From positions 1-64,000 of the forward strand of contig NZ_LGEK01000012.1 in assembly GCF_001636615.1 (NCBI RefSeq): a DNA stretch of 64,000 nt, given 5' to 3'. Below are positions 1 through 8,935 of the stretch, in pieces. Both the position numbers and the translations under genes were made by a program. Each line of letters opens with the position of its first letter. Position 1 is the first letter of the stretch. The stretch is from Mucilaginibacter sp. L294 (lineage in GTDB: Bacteria; Bacteroidota; Bacteroidia; Sphingobacteriales; Sphingobacteriaceae). The notes beneath the pieces are model-generated. The model was given only the letters and a program-made list of their open reading frames with translations, was not told the DNA's origin and made no database searches.

Positions 1-1
1 G

Positions 2-1180
2 TTTTATAATGCCAACCAGCACGATAGTATTTTTAATATGTTTAGCGCAGATATGAAAACCAGCCTGCCGCTTGATAAATTTAAACCTACTACTATTCAG
101 CTAAAATCGCAGCTGGGCGCTTTAAATAAAACAGAACTTTTGAAATCTAACCAAGCTTTAGCAGTTTATAAGGCAACGTTTGATAACGCTGTTTTTTTGC
201 TGAATATATCGCTTAACAATCAGAGTAAATTAACAGGCCTGTTGCTAAGCCCCTACATAGAAGAAGCCAAAACCATTGCGCTTGATCCATCCCTGAAAGA
301 ATCTCCTGTATTGCTTAAAACCTTGTCGGGCTCAATATCGGGCACATTAACTACGCCGGTTAGTGTAAGCGGCAAAATACCGGTTGTATTGATCATAGCC
401 GGATCTGGCCCTACAGACCGTGATGGCAACAGCGCTAAATTGGGCCTTAACGGTAATACCTATAAGATGCTGGCAAATGAGCTGGGTAAAAACAACATCG
501 CTACTTTACGGTATGATAAGCGCCTGGTTGGCCAAAGCGTTAGTACCACTAAAGAAAAAGAATTGCGTTTTGAAGATTATGTGGATGATGCTGTAGGCCT
601 GATAAACCAACTAAGCGAAGATCAGCGTTTCTCAAAAGTTATTGTGTTAGGCCACAGCGAGGGTTCGCTTGTTGGGATCCTGGCCATACGCGATCAGCCT
701 GTTAACGCCTTTATATCTGTTGCAGGTGCGGGCCGTTCGGCAGACCTTATTGTTACCGAGCAAATGAAATCGCAGCCTAAGTATGTTGCTGATAATTTTA
801 AGACCATGCTGGATAGCTTGAGAAAAGGCAAGTATACAGAGAATATCGACCCTAAGATCTATGCTATTGCCCGCCTGGATATCCAGCCTTACCTGATGTC
901 GTGGTTTAGGTATTCGCCTGCAAGGGAATTGAAGAAAGCTAAGATCCCCGTATTGATATTACAGGGAACAAACGATATACAAGTACCCGCAACAGATGCT
1001 GATTTGCTTAAAAAAGCAAAATCAGATGCTGTTTTAACCATCATCCCCGGCATGAACCATATACTGAAAGAAGCACCGGCCGATAGAGAACAAAACCTGG
1101 CCACCTACAGCAAACCCGACCTGCCGCTTAAACCCGAACTGGTAACCGCTATAGTGAATTTTGTAAAGGGATTAAAGTAA
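2..1180 (+). CDS. Alpha/beta hydrolase with N-terminal DUF3887-like domain (5' end cut by window)
   Basis: The reading frame is open to the first base, so the start lies outside the window; the first Met inside is at 38. Counting from that Met, residues 1-75 look like a DUF3887-type domain and residues 110-380 like a serine hydrolase of the S33/dienelactone type. Visible are an oxyanion-type segment (AGSGPTDRDG), the nucleophile elbow GHSEGS with Ser207, an Asp in LQGTNDIQV and the final His in GMNHILKE. The substrate cannot be told; related proteins are annotated as esterases or aminopeptidases. It stands alone, followed by a palindromic repeat and a convergent gene. Confidence 0.85.
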   Translation, partial: FYNANQHDSIFNMFSADMKTSLPLDKFKPTTIQLKSQLGALNKTELLKSNQALAVYKATFDNAVFLLNISLNNQSKLTGLLLSPYIEEAKTIALDPSLKESPVLLKTLSGSISGTLTTPVSVSGKIPVVLIIAGSGPTDRDGNSAKLGLNGNTYKMLANELGKNNIATLRYDKRLVGQSVSTTKEKELRFEDYVDDAVGLINQLSEDQRFSKVIVLGHSEGSLVGILAIRDQPVNAFISVAGAGRSADLIVTEQMKSQPKYVADNFKTMLDSLRKGKYTENIDPKIYAIARLDIQPYLMSWFRYSPARELKKAKIPVLILQGTNDIQVPATDADLLKKAKSDAVLTIIPGMNHILKEAPADREQNLATYSKPDLPLKPELVTAIVNFVKGLK

Positions 1181-1187
1181 TACCCGA

Positions 1188-1284
1188 GCGTCATTGCGAG
1201 CATAGCGTGGCAATCTTCGATTGACAAGCCGGCTATATGCATGTCGAAGATTGCCGCGTCGCTATCGCTCCTCGCAATGACGCT
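1188..1284. repeat. Palindromic intergenic repeat, family A copy 1
   Basis: The outer arms read GCGTCATTGCGAG and CTCGCAATGACGC and are exact reverse complements. An inner pair (GCAATCTTCGA / TCGAAGATTGC) nests inside, so the whole could fold into one long hairpin. A close relative lies at 6499-6584. It sits between convergent genes and could act as a bidirectional terminator. Confidence 0.85.
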
Positions 1285-1301
1285 AGGATCCGCACATCTT
1301 C

Positions 1302-1775
1302 TTATTTCCAAGCACCCAATAACCTCCTCAATAAAATAATCTCTGAGGTATGGTACGATGTATGGTCGGCCATTTGCAGGGCTTCGCGCAGGATGCTCTG
1401 GCCGTCGCCATGTGGTATATTTTCATAAATATCATGGCTTTTTAACAGCGTAATAAATTCATCCCTGTCGGCATTAATCTGGTGGATGGTTTTGTCCCAT
1501 GCGGCATCATTGGCAGGGGCACTTTCCTTAGGCCAATAATCATCTGGCCATTTTGGCGATTGGTGGCTGCCATCTTTACTAAACTCCAGCATATCCCACT
1601 GTGCAATGCGGATATGCTCGGCCAGTTGCCAGATGCTGTAAGGGAGGTTATTGGGCTTTACACCACGCAGGTTGGCGGGCAGGTTATCCAAAGCATCTGT
1701 TAATGTAGCATGCGCGCCGCCGCCTTCAAGCAGTTTTATCAGTTCTTTTATTAAAATATCGTGCTGATTATTCAT
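1302..1775 (-). CDS. DinB-family protein
   Basis: A 158-residue protein of the DinB/YfiT-like four-helix bundle superfamily. It has the family pattern of an N-terminal helix with SIWQLAEHIRIAQWDM and a C-terminal MADHTSYHTSEIILLRR, which supply the His residues used for metal binding in characterised members. Members include putative thiol-dependent transferases; the reaction here is unknown. The Met at 1775 (MNNQHD) is preferred over an in-frame start eight codons upstream because the family alignment begins there. It converges on the upstream hydrolase and is divergent from the DUF885 gene. Confidence 0.8.
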   Translation of the reverse strand: MNNQHDILIKELIKLLEGGGAHATLTDALDNLPANLRGVKPNNLPYSIWQLAEHIRIAQWDMLEFSKDGSHQSPKWPDDYWPKESAPANDAAWDKTIHQINADRDEFITLLKSHDIYENIPHGDGQSILREALQMADHTSYHTSEIILLRRLLGAWK

Positions 1776-1868
1776 AATTATGCGTTTGTTGTTTAACAAA
1801 TTAGATACAGGTTTGATTTATATGAATCAAAGTTTTAAGTTTATGCACCAAAGCTAAATTGTAACGTA

Positions 1869-3644
1869 GTGATCAAAAAAATACTATTAATGGCCCTTTA
1901 TGTGGCTGCCTTTACCGCCTGTAAAAAGGACGGACAATCAATGCAGGATGACTCTTTAAAAGACGACGCCGCTTTTTTAAGGTACGAAGACCATTTTTTG
2001 GAAGAATTATGGAAGACTAATCCCGACTGGGCAACAAGCGTAGGTTACCATAAATACGATAGCCTTTTGGTAGTACCTACCGATAAGGCCCGCGACCAGT
2101 CCATAAAGTTTGCTAAAGTGCAGCTGGATTCGCTAAGCCGCTACCCTGAGGGTACTTTAAGTGATGCCAATAAGATAGACCACCACATGATGAAAAATCA
2201 GATGGAGAGCATACAGTGGAGTTTAGAGCAGCTAAAAGCCTACCAGTGGGACCCATCAACATATAACGTAATAGGTACTTTTGCATCTATATTGAACGAG
2301 CATTATGCCCCGCTTACCCAGCGCCTGCGTAGTTTTTATCAAAAAATGCAGAATATACCGGCTTTTTACAAAGAGGCCGAAAAGCAACTGAAAAACCCTG
2401 TTGCCGAACTTACCCAACTGGCTATTGACCAGCACCTGGGTGGCGTTGGCGTTATTGAGAGTGATTTTGCCGATTCGCTTAAGAAAACAAATATCCCTGC
2501 TGCCGAGCAAAAACTGATGCTTGACAGGGCTAAACTATCTGCTGATGCTATTAAGGGCTTTGCCGCCTTTTTAAAGAGCATGAAAAACGATAAGCCACGC
2601 AGCTTTAGGTTAGGTAAGGACCTTTACGAAGCCAAATTTAAATATGATATACAGGCTGAAGGTACAGCACAGCAAACCTATAACTCGGCTGTTGAACGCA
2701 AGAAATACCTGCACCGCGAAATGACTAAGTTGAGCAGGCAGCTTTGGCCAAAATATTTTGGTACACAAGCTATGCCCAAAGATTCGCTTGATCTTGTAGC
2801 CAGGGTGATAGATACTTTATCATCCAAGCACGTAGCCCCTGATGATTTTCAATCGGCTATTGAGCAGGAAATACCTAAGCTTGCGGCTTTCATACGATCT
2901 AAAGACCTGCTGACCATGGACCCGTCAAAACCTTTGGTGGTGCGTAAAGAACCCGGTTATATGGCCGGTGTTGCCGGTGCATCCATCAGTTCGCCGGGTC
3001 CGTATGATAAGGGCGGCAATACTTATTTTAATGTGGGCAGCCTTTCGGGGTGGTCGGCAGATAAGGCCGAAAGCTACCTGCGCGAGTACAATAACTATAC
3101 CCTCCAAATCCTTTGTATCCACGAAGCTATACCGGGGCATTACGTACAGTTGCTGTATGCTAACAAAGCGCCAAGCATTATCAAATCGGTATTAGGCAAT
3201 GGTGCCATGGTTGAGGGCTGGGCGGTATTTAGCGAGCAGGAAATGATAGACGCCGGGTTTGGCGATGCCGCACCAGAGATGCGCCTGATTTGGTATAAAT
3301 GGCACCTGCGCTCGGTATGTAATACCATATTGGATTACAGCGTGCACGCCAGTAATATGACCAAAGAGCAAGCCATAAAAATGCTGACCAAAGAAGCTTT
3401 TCAACAACAAACCGAAGCGGATAATAAATGGAAACGTGTAAGCGTAAGTAGTGTGCAGCTAACCAGTTATTACACCGGTTACAAAGAAATAAACGCCCTG
3501 CACGAAGAGTGGAAGAAAAAGCAAGCCAGCAAATACAAGCTGAAACAGTTTAACGAGAAGTTTTTAAGCTACGGCAGCGCCCCGGTTAAATTTATTAAAG
3601 AGGCCATGTTTGCTGTACCTAAAATAGATACGAAGACAAATTAG
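1869..3644 (+). CDS. DUF885 family lipoprotein (putative zinc peptidase)
   Basis: A 591-residue protein starting at GTG, chosen because it gives a proper lipoprotein signal (MIKKILLMALYVAAFTACKK, lipid-modified Cys18). The body matches the DUF885 family. Near residue 419 is HEAIPGHY, the HExxxGH-type motif typical of the family and the likely metal site, followed by an EGWAVFSEQ segment that probably gives a further ligand. Expected location is the periplasm or outer membrane. The substrate is not known. The gene appears monocistronic. Confidence 0.85.
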   Translation: MIKKILLMALYVAAFTACKKDGQSMQDDSLKDDAAFLRYEDHFLEELWKTNPDWATSVGYHKYDSLLVVPTDKARDQSIKFAKVQLDSLSRYPEGTLSDANKIDHHMMKNQMESIQWSLEQLKAYQWDPSTYNVIGTFASILNEHYAPLTQRLRSFYQKMQNIPAFYKEAEKQLKNPVAELTQLAIDQHLGGVGVIESDFADSLKKTNIPAAEQKLMLDRAKLSADAIKGFAAFLKSMKNDKPRSFRLGKDLYEAKFKYDIQAEGTAQQTYNSAVERKKYLHREMTKLSRQLWPKYFGTQAMPKDSLDLVARVIDTLSSKHVAPDDFQSAIEQEIPKLAAFIRSKDLLTMDPSKPLVVRKEPGYMAGVAGASISSPGPYDKGGNTYFNVGSLSGWSADKAESYLREYNNYTLQILCIHEAIPGHYVQLLYANKAPSIIKSVLGNGAMVEGWAVFSEQEMIDAGFGDAAPEMRLIWYKWHLRSVCNTILDYSVHASNMTKEQAIKMLTKEAFQQQTEADNKWKRVSVSSVQLTSYYTGYKEINALHEEWKKKQASKYKLKQFNEKFLSYGSAPVKFIKEAMFAVPKIDTKTN

Positions 3645-3709
3645 TAGATGTGTAAATGTGCGGATATGCAGATGAGATAATACGAATCCGCATCTCTGCA
3701 CATTAATTA

Positions 3710-4006
3710 TTACTTTTTCTTCTCGTGAACGATAACAAAAATGTCTTCGTTATCCTTTTTCATGAGGTACTTTTCGCGGGCGAATTTTTCGAGTTTGGCT
3801 TTGTCTGACGTAAGCTCGTCAAGGTCTTTATTGACTTTTTCGGTTTCGGTTTTATAAAAAACCTGCTCCTGTTTTAGTTTATCAAGCTGTTGGTGGTACT
3901 CGTATTGCGAGAACAGGTCGTTCTTATCGAAGAAGATCATCCAGATAACAAAAGCCACGGTAACCAGGAAGAATTTATTCTTAATAAGGTCAATAAGACG
4001 TCTCAT
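3710..4006 (-). CDS. Septum formation initiator family protein (DivIC/FtsB-like)
   Basis: A 98-residue bitopic protein: a short cytoplasmic basic segment (MRRLIDLIKNK), one membrane span at about 11-28, then a coiled coil rich in Lys, Glu and Leu (KLKQEQVFYKTETEKVNKDLDEL) and the short C-terminal module with FAREKYLMKK typical of FtsB/DivIC. Members link division proteins FtsL/FtsQ in the periplasm. A TTG at 4060 would add 18 residues; the ATG at 4006 fits the family better. No division genes are adjacent. Confidence 0.85.
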   Translation of the reverse strand: MRRLIDLIKNKFFLVTVAFVIWMIFFDKNDLFSQYEYHQQLDKLKQEQVFYKTETEKVNKDLDELTSDKAKLEKFAREKYLMKKDNEDIFVIVHEKKK

Positions 4007-4145
4007 CTGTGCTGGTTGAATTTTCACTTTAAAGCTATTTAATTTCTTTGGAGGTTGCAAATATGGTTATTAACATCCTAACATAAAAATTTTTTGTGGT
4101 TTGGAAGTGCTTAATCAAAAAGTAGGAAAAACCATTAAAAAACAA

Positions 4146-4190
4146 CGGAAACTATCGCCTTTTTTCGACTTTAAAACGACATAAAACGGC
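4146..4190. repeat. 10-bp phased CG array, copy 1
   Basis: CG dinucleotides occur at 4146, 4156, 4166, 4177 and 4187, separated mostly by T or A runs, giving degenerate units such as CGCCTTTTTT and CGACTTTAAAA. The spacing of 10, 10, 11 and 10 bases equals one helical turn. Similar arrays lie at 41703-41745 and 48976-49010. No function is known to me. Confidence 0.6.
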
Positions 4191-4194
4191 AAAA

Positions 4195-4245
4195 AAAGGC
4201 CGGGAATCGCAATGGTTCGCACCTGATCGCTAATTCCCGGCCTTT
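4195..4245. terminator. Hairpin terminator downstream of the helicase gene
   Basis: The arms AAAGGCCGGGAAT (4195-4207) and ATTCCCGGCCTTT (4233-4245) are perfect complements. Read on the minus strand it follows the helicase stop at 4260 and is followed by a T run, as expected for intrinsic termination. Confidence 0.75.
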
Positions 4246-4259
4246 GTAGTTTTTTAGAA

Positions 4260-5621
4260 CTATCGCCTGCCTGATGATGACCTGCTTGCGCCGCTCATAC
4301 CGCTGGCACCGCCACGGCTATTGCCCGCGCCGCCGCTGCCACCACCACGATGGCCCGCCGGCCTGCCGCCTGCGCCCGGCCTTTTGGTGCCGCCGCCATG
4401 CCTGCCACCTGCACCACCGCCACCGTTTTTCTTAGGCGCGCTTTTGGCTTTGCTCATCATCTTCTCCGTCATGGCTTCGTAGCTTAGGGGGTAGGGATGG
4501 CCCAGCTCAACAGGGATCTCTTTGGCTATTAGTTTATGAATATCTTTCAGGTAATCTATCTCTTCCTCGCCATCGCAAAAGGTAAGGGCAATACCACTTG
4601 CACCCGCGCGGCCTGTACGGCCAATACGGTGTACATACGTTTCGGGTATGTTAGGTATCTCGTAGTTTATAACGTGGGTAAGCTCGTCAATATCAATACC
4701 ACGTGCGGCAATATCGGTAGCTATAAGCACACGTGTAGTACGGTTCTTAAAGTTGGTTAACGCACGCTGACGCGCGTTTTGCGATTTATTACCGTGGATA
4801 GCCTCGGCAGTGATACCGGCGCGGATCAAATCCTTCACCACCTTATCTGCACCGTGTTTGGTACGGGTAAATACCAGCGCGGTTTTAATTAATTTGTCTT
4901 GTAAGATGTGGTTAAGCAATAAGCGTTTATCGTTCTTGCTTACGTAGTATAACGACTGCTGTATGGTATCGGCAGTTGACGATACCGGGGCAACCTCAAC
5001 CCTTGCAGGTTTTTGCAGGATGCTATCAGCCAGGCTTTGAATTTCGTTAGGCATGGTTGCGCTAAAGAAAAGCGTTTGCCTGTTGGCCGGTACTTTTGCT
5101 ATTACCTTTTTAACATCGTTCACAAAACCCATATCCAGCATACGGTCGGCTTCATCAAGTATCAGCATTTTGATCTGATCAAGGTGTACGTAGCGCTGGT
5201 TCATGAGGTCTAACAAACGGCCGGGGGTAGCTATCAGGATATCAACACCACGGCGCAAAGCATCAACCTGCGGGCCTTGAGATACACCACCAAAAATAAC
5301 CAGGTTTTTAAGGCCGGTATGCTTACCGTAAGCGGTAAAGCTTTCGCTGATCTGGATAGCCAGTTCGCGGGTAGGGGTTAATATCAGTGCCTTGATAGAT
5401 TTTTGTTCCTTGTGCTTTAACTTATCCTGAAACAATAACTGCAGGATAGGGATAGCGAAGGCGGCGGTTTTACCGGTACCGGTTTGCGCGCAGCCTAATA
5501 AGTCGCGGTGTTGTAATATATAAGGTATAGCTTGTTCTTGTATGGGGGTAGGGGTTGTATAACCCTCTGCCTTTAAAGCCCTTAAAATAGGCTCAATTAA
5601 ATTTAAATTTTCAAATGACAT
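4260..5621 (-). CDS. rhlE: DEAD-box RNA helicase, RhlE type
   Basis: A 453-residue ATP-dependent RNA helicase with all core motifs: Q motif around Gln28 ([10 protein letters not shown]), Walker A AQTGTGKT (45-52), PTREL, DEAD (156-159), SAT (187-189), ARGIDID and [10 protein letters not shown]. The tail from about residue 395 is Gly/Arg/Ser-rich and probably binds RNA non-specifically. Bacteroidota often carry several RhlE copies with roles in RNA decay, ribosome assembly or cold growth; which applies here cannot be read from sequence. A terminator follows, so it is probably a single-gene unit. Confidence 0.93.
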   Translation of the reverse strand: MSFENLNLIEPILRALKAEGYTTPTPIQEQAIPYILQHRDLLGCAQTGTGKTAAFAIPILQLLFQDKLKHKEQKSIKALILTPTRELAIQISESFTAYGKHTGLKNLVIFGGVSQGPQVDALRRGVDILIATPGRLLDLMNQRYVHLDQIKMLILDEADRMLDMGFVNDVKKVIAKVPANRQTLFFSATMPNEIQSLADSILQKPARVEVAPVSSTADTIQQSLYYVSKNDKRLLLNHILQDKLIKTALVFTRTKHGADKVVKDLIRAGITAEAIHGNKSQNARQRALTNFKNRTTRVLIATDIAARGIDIDELTHVINYEIPNIPETYVHRIGRTGRAGASGIALTFCDGEEEIDYLKDIHKLIAKEIPVELGHPYPLSYEAMTEKMMSKAKSAPKKNGGGGAGGRHGGGTKRPGAGGRPAGHRGGGSGGAGNSRGGASGMSGASRSSSGRR

Positions 5622-5945
5622 GTAATGTTTGTAATATATGTGTGCTAACGCGAAGCATTAAGCGGGTCTGAAGAGTATATAATGATCAAAACCGTAAATC
5701 AACGGGTAATTATTGCAAAGATACGCTTTTTATAATGAAGTAGTACGTAAGGCTGTAATGTGATGGAATAGTGACAGGGAGGGGGTTTACAGTAGGCGGT
5801 TGGCAGTTGACAGTTAACGCGGAATCCACTTGTCATGCTGAACGTAGGGAAGCATCTAATCGCCGAAAGCATAGTCAGTATGCAAAGTTCATTAATAGAT
5901 CCTTCGCTATCGCTCAGGATGACAAAAGAGAAAATGCGTGTATGG
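5622..5945. other. Intergenic region between helicase start and lspA end
   Basis: About 320 bases with no gene I can support. It should hold the helicase promoter (minus strand, near 5640-5700) and a palindromic element at 5831-5925. Short frames that cross the palindrome have no protein-like composition. Confidence 0.6.
5831..5925. repeat. Palindromic intergenic repeat related to family A
   Basis: The ends read TGTCATGCTGAACG and CGCTCAGGATGACA, an imperfect inverted repeat of the same general design as the family A elements (GTCAT near one edge, ATGAC near the other) but with different arms. It is closer to the element at 51059-51125. Confidence 0.6.
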
Positions 5946-6470
5946 CTATTCCTCAACTACCGCTGCTTCAGCCTTTTTATGCTCATCCCTCTTCAAAAAG
6001 GCATCCAGCAATATCAAACCAAAACCTATCATAATAGATACATCGGCGGCATTAAAAATACCCGTTTGCAAAGCCCCGAACTGGATGTGCATAAAATCGG
6101 TAACGGAGCCGTGTACAATCCTGTCGTAGAGGTTGCCTAAGCCGCCGCCAATACAAAATATAACCCCTACCGACATCAGGTTGCCCAGGTTCTTCTTTAT
6201 CAGCACATACACCAGCCCGCCAAACAAAGCCAGTATGGGTAGCAGGGTAAGCAGTATAAACCGAAATGGTTGTACCATTTCGGCACCCAGGCTTAAAAAA
6301 GCACCGGTATTTTCTACATGCAGCAGGGTGAAATGCCCATTTAAAAACTGGAGCTGATCATAATAGCTAATATGCGTGCGGGTAACAGATTTGGTAACCT
6401 GGTCGCAGCCTAAGTTTAAGCAAAGTATGAGCAGAAGTATAATGGTACGCTGTGTGCCTTTTAATTTCAT
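5946..6470 (-). CDS. lspA: Lipoprotein signal peptidase (signal peptidase II)
   Basis: A 174-residue integral membrane aspartyl protease that removes signal peptides from diacylglyceryl-modified prolipoproteins. Four hydrophobic spans are visible. Signature segments are NTGAF near the first periplasmic loop, GGGLGNLYDRIVHGSVTDF with the first catalytic Asp, and FNAADVSIMIG with the second. Its substrates would include the many lipoproteins in this window. A family A repeat separates it from carA, so it probably has its own promoter. Confidence 0.95.
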   Translation of the reverse strand: MKLKGTQRTIILLLILCLNLGCDQVTKSVTRTHISYYDQLQFLNGHFTLLHVENTGAFLSLGAEMVQPFRFILLTLLPILALFGGLVYVLIKKNLGNLMSVGVIFCIGGGLGNLYDRIVHGSVTDFMHIQFGALQTGIFNAADVSIMIGFGLILLDAFLKRDEHKKAEAAVVEE

Positions 6471-6498
6471 TAGGGCTAAAGTATAAAAAATACTCCAT

Positions 6499-6584
6499 GC
6501 GTCATTGCGAGGTACGAAGCAATCTTCGATAGAAAGTCGGCTATAAGCATGTCGAAGATTGCCACGCTATCGCTCGCAATGACG
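6499..6584. repeat. Palindromic intergenic repeat, family A copy 2
   Basis: The ends read GCGTCATTGCGAG and CTCGCAATGACG. The inner part (GCAATCTTCGA, then GGCTATAAGCATGTCGAAGA) closely matches copy 1 at 1188-1284. It lies between lspA and the carA terminator. Confidence 0.85.
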
Positions 6585-6596
6585 TTCGGGGATACA

Positions 6597-6632
6597 AAAA
6601 AGCCTTCCAAGCGAAACTTGGAAGGCTTTTAA
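6597..6632 (-). terminator. Intrinsic terminator of carA
   Basis: The arms AAAAGCCTTCCAAG and CTTGGAAGGCTTTT (14 perfect pairs, 6-base loop) end in a T tract when read on the minus strand. It starts about 35 bases past the carA stop. Confidence 0.9.
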
Positions 6633-6667
6633 ATCTTATAAATCGAATAGATCCGTTTAATCCCGGT

Positions 6668-7771
6668 CTATTTTTTCATCATCCCTATAAAATCATCAAA
6701 CAGGTAGCGGCTATCATGCGGGCCTGGTGATGACTCGGGGTGGTACTGTACCGAAAACGCGTTTTTATTTTTTACACGGATGCCTTCAATCGATTGGTCG
6801 TTTAGGTTTACGTGGGTAATTTCTACCTTATCAGATGCCCTTACAGCCTCGGGTACTACACCAAAACCGTGGTTTTGTGAGGTAACCTCGCAGTGGTTAA
6901 TAATTACGTTTTTTACCGGGTGGTTTAAACCGCGGTGGCCGTTAAACATCTTTTTAGTTGGGATATCATTAGCCAAAGCCAATAACTGGTGGCCAAGGCA
7001 AATGCCGAACAATGGTTTATCGGTGGTTAATATTTTCTTTACGGTATCAATAGCGTATGGCATAGCCGATGGATCGCCGGGGCCGTTTGATATAAAGTAA
7101 CCCGATGGTGCAAAATCTTTCTCCATTTCCTCGAAAGTTGTTTTTGCCGGGTAAACTTTGGCATAAACGTCGCGGTCGTCAAAATTGCGCAAAATGTTCT
7201 TTTTAACACCCAGGTCAAGCACGGCTACACGGTAGGCAGCATTCTCGTCGCCAAAGGTGTAGCTTTCTTTTGTTGATACCTGCGATGAAAGCTCCAGCCC
7301 GTCCATATCCGGTGCTTCGGCAAGTTTGGCTTTCAGTTGGTCAATATCAGAGATCTCAGAAGAGATAATAGCGTTCATGGCGCCTTTATCGCGGATGTGG
7401 CGCACCAGCTGGCGGGTATCAATATCAGAGATGCCCACAATGTTCTGTTCCTGGAAATAGTCCTGTATCGATTCGTTTGCCTGTTTACGGCTATAAGCAA
7501 TATTGTAGTTTTTACAAACCAGCCCGGCAATCTGGATATTGCCCGATTCAACCTCATCCGTGTTGATACCGTAGTTACCAATATGCGCGTTGGTGGCCAC
7601 CATTATTTGCCCGAAGTAAGATGGGTCGGTAAAAATTTCCTGGTAGCCGGTCATGCCGGTATTAAAGCAAATTTCGCCTGTGGTTGTACCTATTTTACCG
7701 GCAGCTTTACCATAAAAAACGGTTCCGTCGGCTAATAATAAAACAGCAGGTAATTTGGTGAAATGATTCAT
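6668..7771 (-). CDS. carA: Carbamoyl-phosphate synthase small (glutaminase) subunit
   Basis: A 367-residue glutamine amidotransferase subunit. It hydrolyses glutamine and passes ammonia to the large subunit CarB to make carbamoyl phosphate for pyrimidines and arginine. The N-terminal CPSase domain (PAVLLLADGTVFYGKA, FNTGMTGYQEI) is followed by a class I GATase domain with nucleophile Cys in GICLGHQL and the His-Glu pair in SVQYHPESSPGPHD. Length is normal. carB is not in the window. The promoter probably lies near 7874-7881, giving a leader of about 95 bases. Confidence 0.96.
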   Translation of the reverse strand: MNHFTKLPAVLLLADGTVFYGKAAGKIGTTTGEICFNTGMTGYQEIFTDPSYFGQIMVATNAHIGNYGINTDEVESGNIQIAGLVCKNYNIAYSRKQANESIQDYFQEQNIVGISDIDTRQLVRHIRDKGAMNAIISSEISDIDQLKAKLAEAPDMDGLELSSQVSTKESYTFGDENAAYRVAVLDLGVKKNILRNFDDRDVYAKVYPAKTTFEEMEKDFAPSGYFISNGPGDPSAMPYAIDTVKKILTTDKPLFGICLGHQLLALANDIPTKKMFNGHRGLNHPVKNVIINHCEVTSQNHGFGVVPEAVRASDKVEITHVNLNDQSIEGIRVKNKNAFSVQYHPESSPGPHDSRYLFDDFIGMMKK

Positions 7772-7873
7772 TTAACAAAAAAATTGAAAGGGTTAAATAT
7801 TCGGATTTTCTGGCTCGAAGCTCCGTGAAAAGAAACCGTAAGGCTGAAGTAGGATACCTCTTTATTCACGCCG

Positions 7874-7881
7874 CAAAAATA
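7874..7881 (-). promoter_or_regulatory. -7 box for carA
   Basis: On the minus strand this reads TATTTTTG, an exact match to the Bacteroidota -7 consensus TAnnTTTG. No good -33 TTTG is seen at the expected distance, so the call rests on the -7 box and on its position about 100 bases upstream of carA. Confidence 0.4.
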
Positions 7882-7886
7882 GGGTT

Positions 7887-8004
7887 TAATTTCGAATTTC
7901 GGATATCGAATTTCGAATTTTTGGGATGATATTAAATCCTGACATGAATTTGAACATCGGTTTAGGTCATAAATCCGAAATTGAACATTCGAAATCCGAA
8001 ATAA
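7887..8004. repeat. Inverted repeat cluster between carA and panB
   Basis: Several copies of TTCGAATTTCGGAT-like words face reverse-complement copies (ATCCGAAATT, TTCGAAATCCGAAAT), forming an imperfect palindrome of about 115 bases in the divergent gap. It could be an extragenic repeat or a bipartite regulatory region. Confidence 0.55.
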
Positions 8005-8008
8005 GAAA

Positions 8009-8016
8009 TACCTTTG
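8009..8016 (+). promoter_or_regulatory. -7 box for panB
   Basis: The octamer TACCTTTG matches TAnnTTTG exactly and lies 24 bases before the panB ATG. The -33 region is not convincing because the nearest TTG is about 25 bases away. Confidence 0.45.
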
Positions 8017-8040
8017 TACTACAAAAACTAAAAAGATACC

Positions 8041-8856
8041 ATGTCGGTAAACAGGGAAGTTAAACGCATTACCACGCATATACTGCAGGAAATGAAGAAC
8101 CGTGGCGAGAAGATTGCCATGCTTACGGCTTACGATTATTCGATGGCCACCATAGTAGATAACGCCGGTATGGATATTATCCTGGTGGGCGATTCGGCCA
8201 GTAACGTAATGGCCGGGCACGAAACTACGCTGCCTATCACGTTAGACCAGATGATCTACCACGCGTCATCAGTAGTGCGTGCGGCAAAGCGGGCGCTGGT
8301 AATTGTTGACCTGCCCTTTGGCTCGTACCAGGGTAACTCCAAAGAAGCGCTGGCATCCGCCATTCGCATTATGAAAGAAGCTGGCGCGCATGGCGTGAAA
8401 ATGGAAGGTGGTGTAGAGATAGCGGAATCTATCAGCAGGATACTAACTGCAGGTATCCCGGTTATGGGCCATTTGGGCTTAACCCCGCAATCTATCTATA
8501 AATTTGGCACCTATACTGTACGCGCCAAAGAAGATGCCGAGGCCGAGAAGCTGAAAGAAGATGCCCTGAAATTACAGGAGCTGGGTTGTTTTGGTATTGT
8601 ACTGGAGAAGATCCCGGCCAAATTAGCTGCCGAAGTAAGTAAATCGATCAGCATACCAACCATAGGTATTGGCGCAGGCCAGCACTGCGATGGGCAGGTT
8701 TTGGTGATACACGATATGCTGGGCATAAATAAAGGCTTTAAGCCCCGTTTTTTGCGCCAGTACGCCAATTTGTTTGATGTAATGAACGATGCCATCAGCA
8801 ATTACGTTGGCGATGTAAAAGCAAAAAGCTTCCCGAACGAGAAGGAAGAGTATTAA
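8041..8856 (+). CDS. panB: 3-Methyl-2-oxobutanoate hydroxymethyltransferase
   Basis: A 271-residue cytoplasmic enzyme that transfers a hydroxymethyl group from methylene-tetrahydrofolate to 2-oxoisovalerate, giving ketopantoate, the first step of pantothenate (CoA) synthesis. Signature segments are [27 protein letters not shown] (metal-binding Asp), VKMEGG and [21 protein letters not shown]. Length matches the family. It is divergent from carA; the next gene downstream is an RNA-modifying enzyme beyond a palindromic spacer. Confidence 0.96.
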   Translation: MSVNREVKRITTHILQEMKNRGEKIAMLTAYDYSMATIVDNAGMDIILVGDSASNVMAGHETTLPITLDQMIYHASSVVRAAKRALVIVDLPFGSYQGNSKEALASAIRIMKEAGAHGVKMEGGVEIAESISRILTAGIPVMGHLGLTPQSIYKFGTYTVRAKEDAEAEKLKEDALKLQELGCFGIVLEKIPAKLAAEVSKSISIPTIGIGAGQHCDGQVLVIHDMLGINKGFKPRFLRQYANLFDVMNDAISNYVGDVKAKSFPNEKEEY

Positions 8857-8858
8857 TT

Positions 8859-8929
8859 TAGTCCATGGTCGATAGACCATAGCAGCAAAAAAATATAACT
8901 ATGGACCATGGACTATGGGCCATCGACTA
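8859..8929. repeat. Palindromic spacer between panB and the pseudouridine synthase gene
   Basis: TAGTCCATGGTCGATAGACC at one end faces GGACCATGGACTATGGGCC and CATCGACTA at the other. It is an imperfect inverted repeat built from variants of CCATGG and may stop transcription or be an extragenic repeat. Confidence 0.6.
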
Positions 8930-8935
8930 AAAAAC

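Noticed and set aside
7768..8220. 150-codon minus-strand frame over the carA-panB gap and panB start
   Set aside because: Most of it is antisense to panB or lies in a palindromic repeat; composition is not protein-like.
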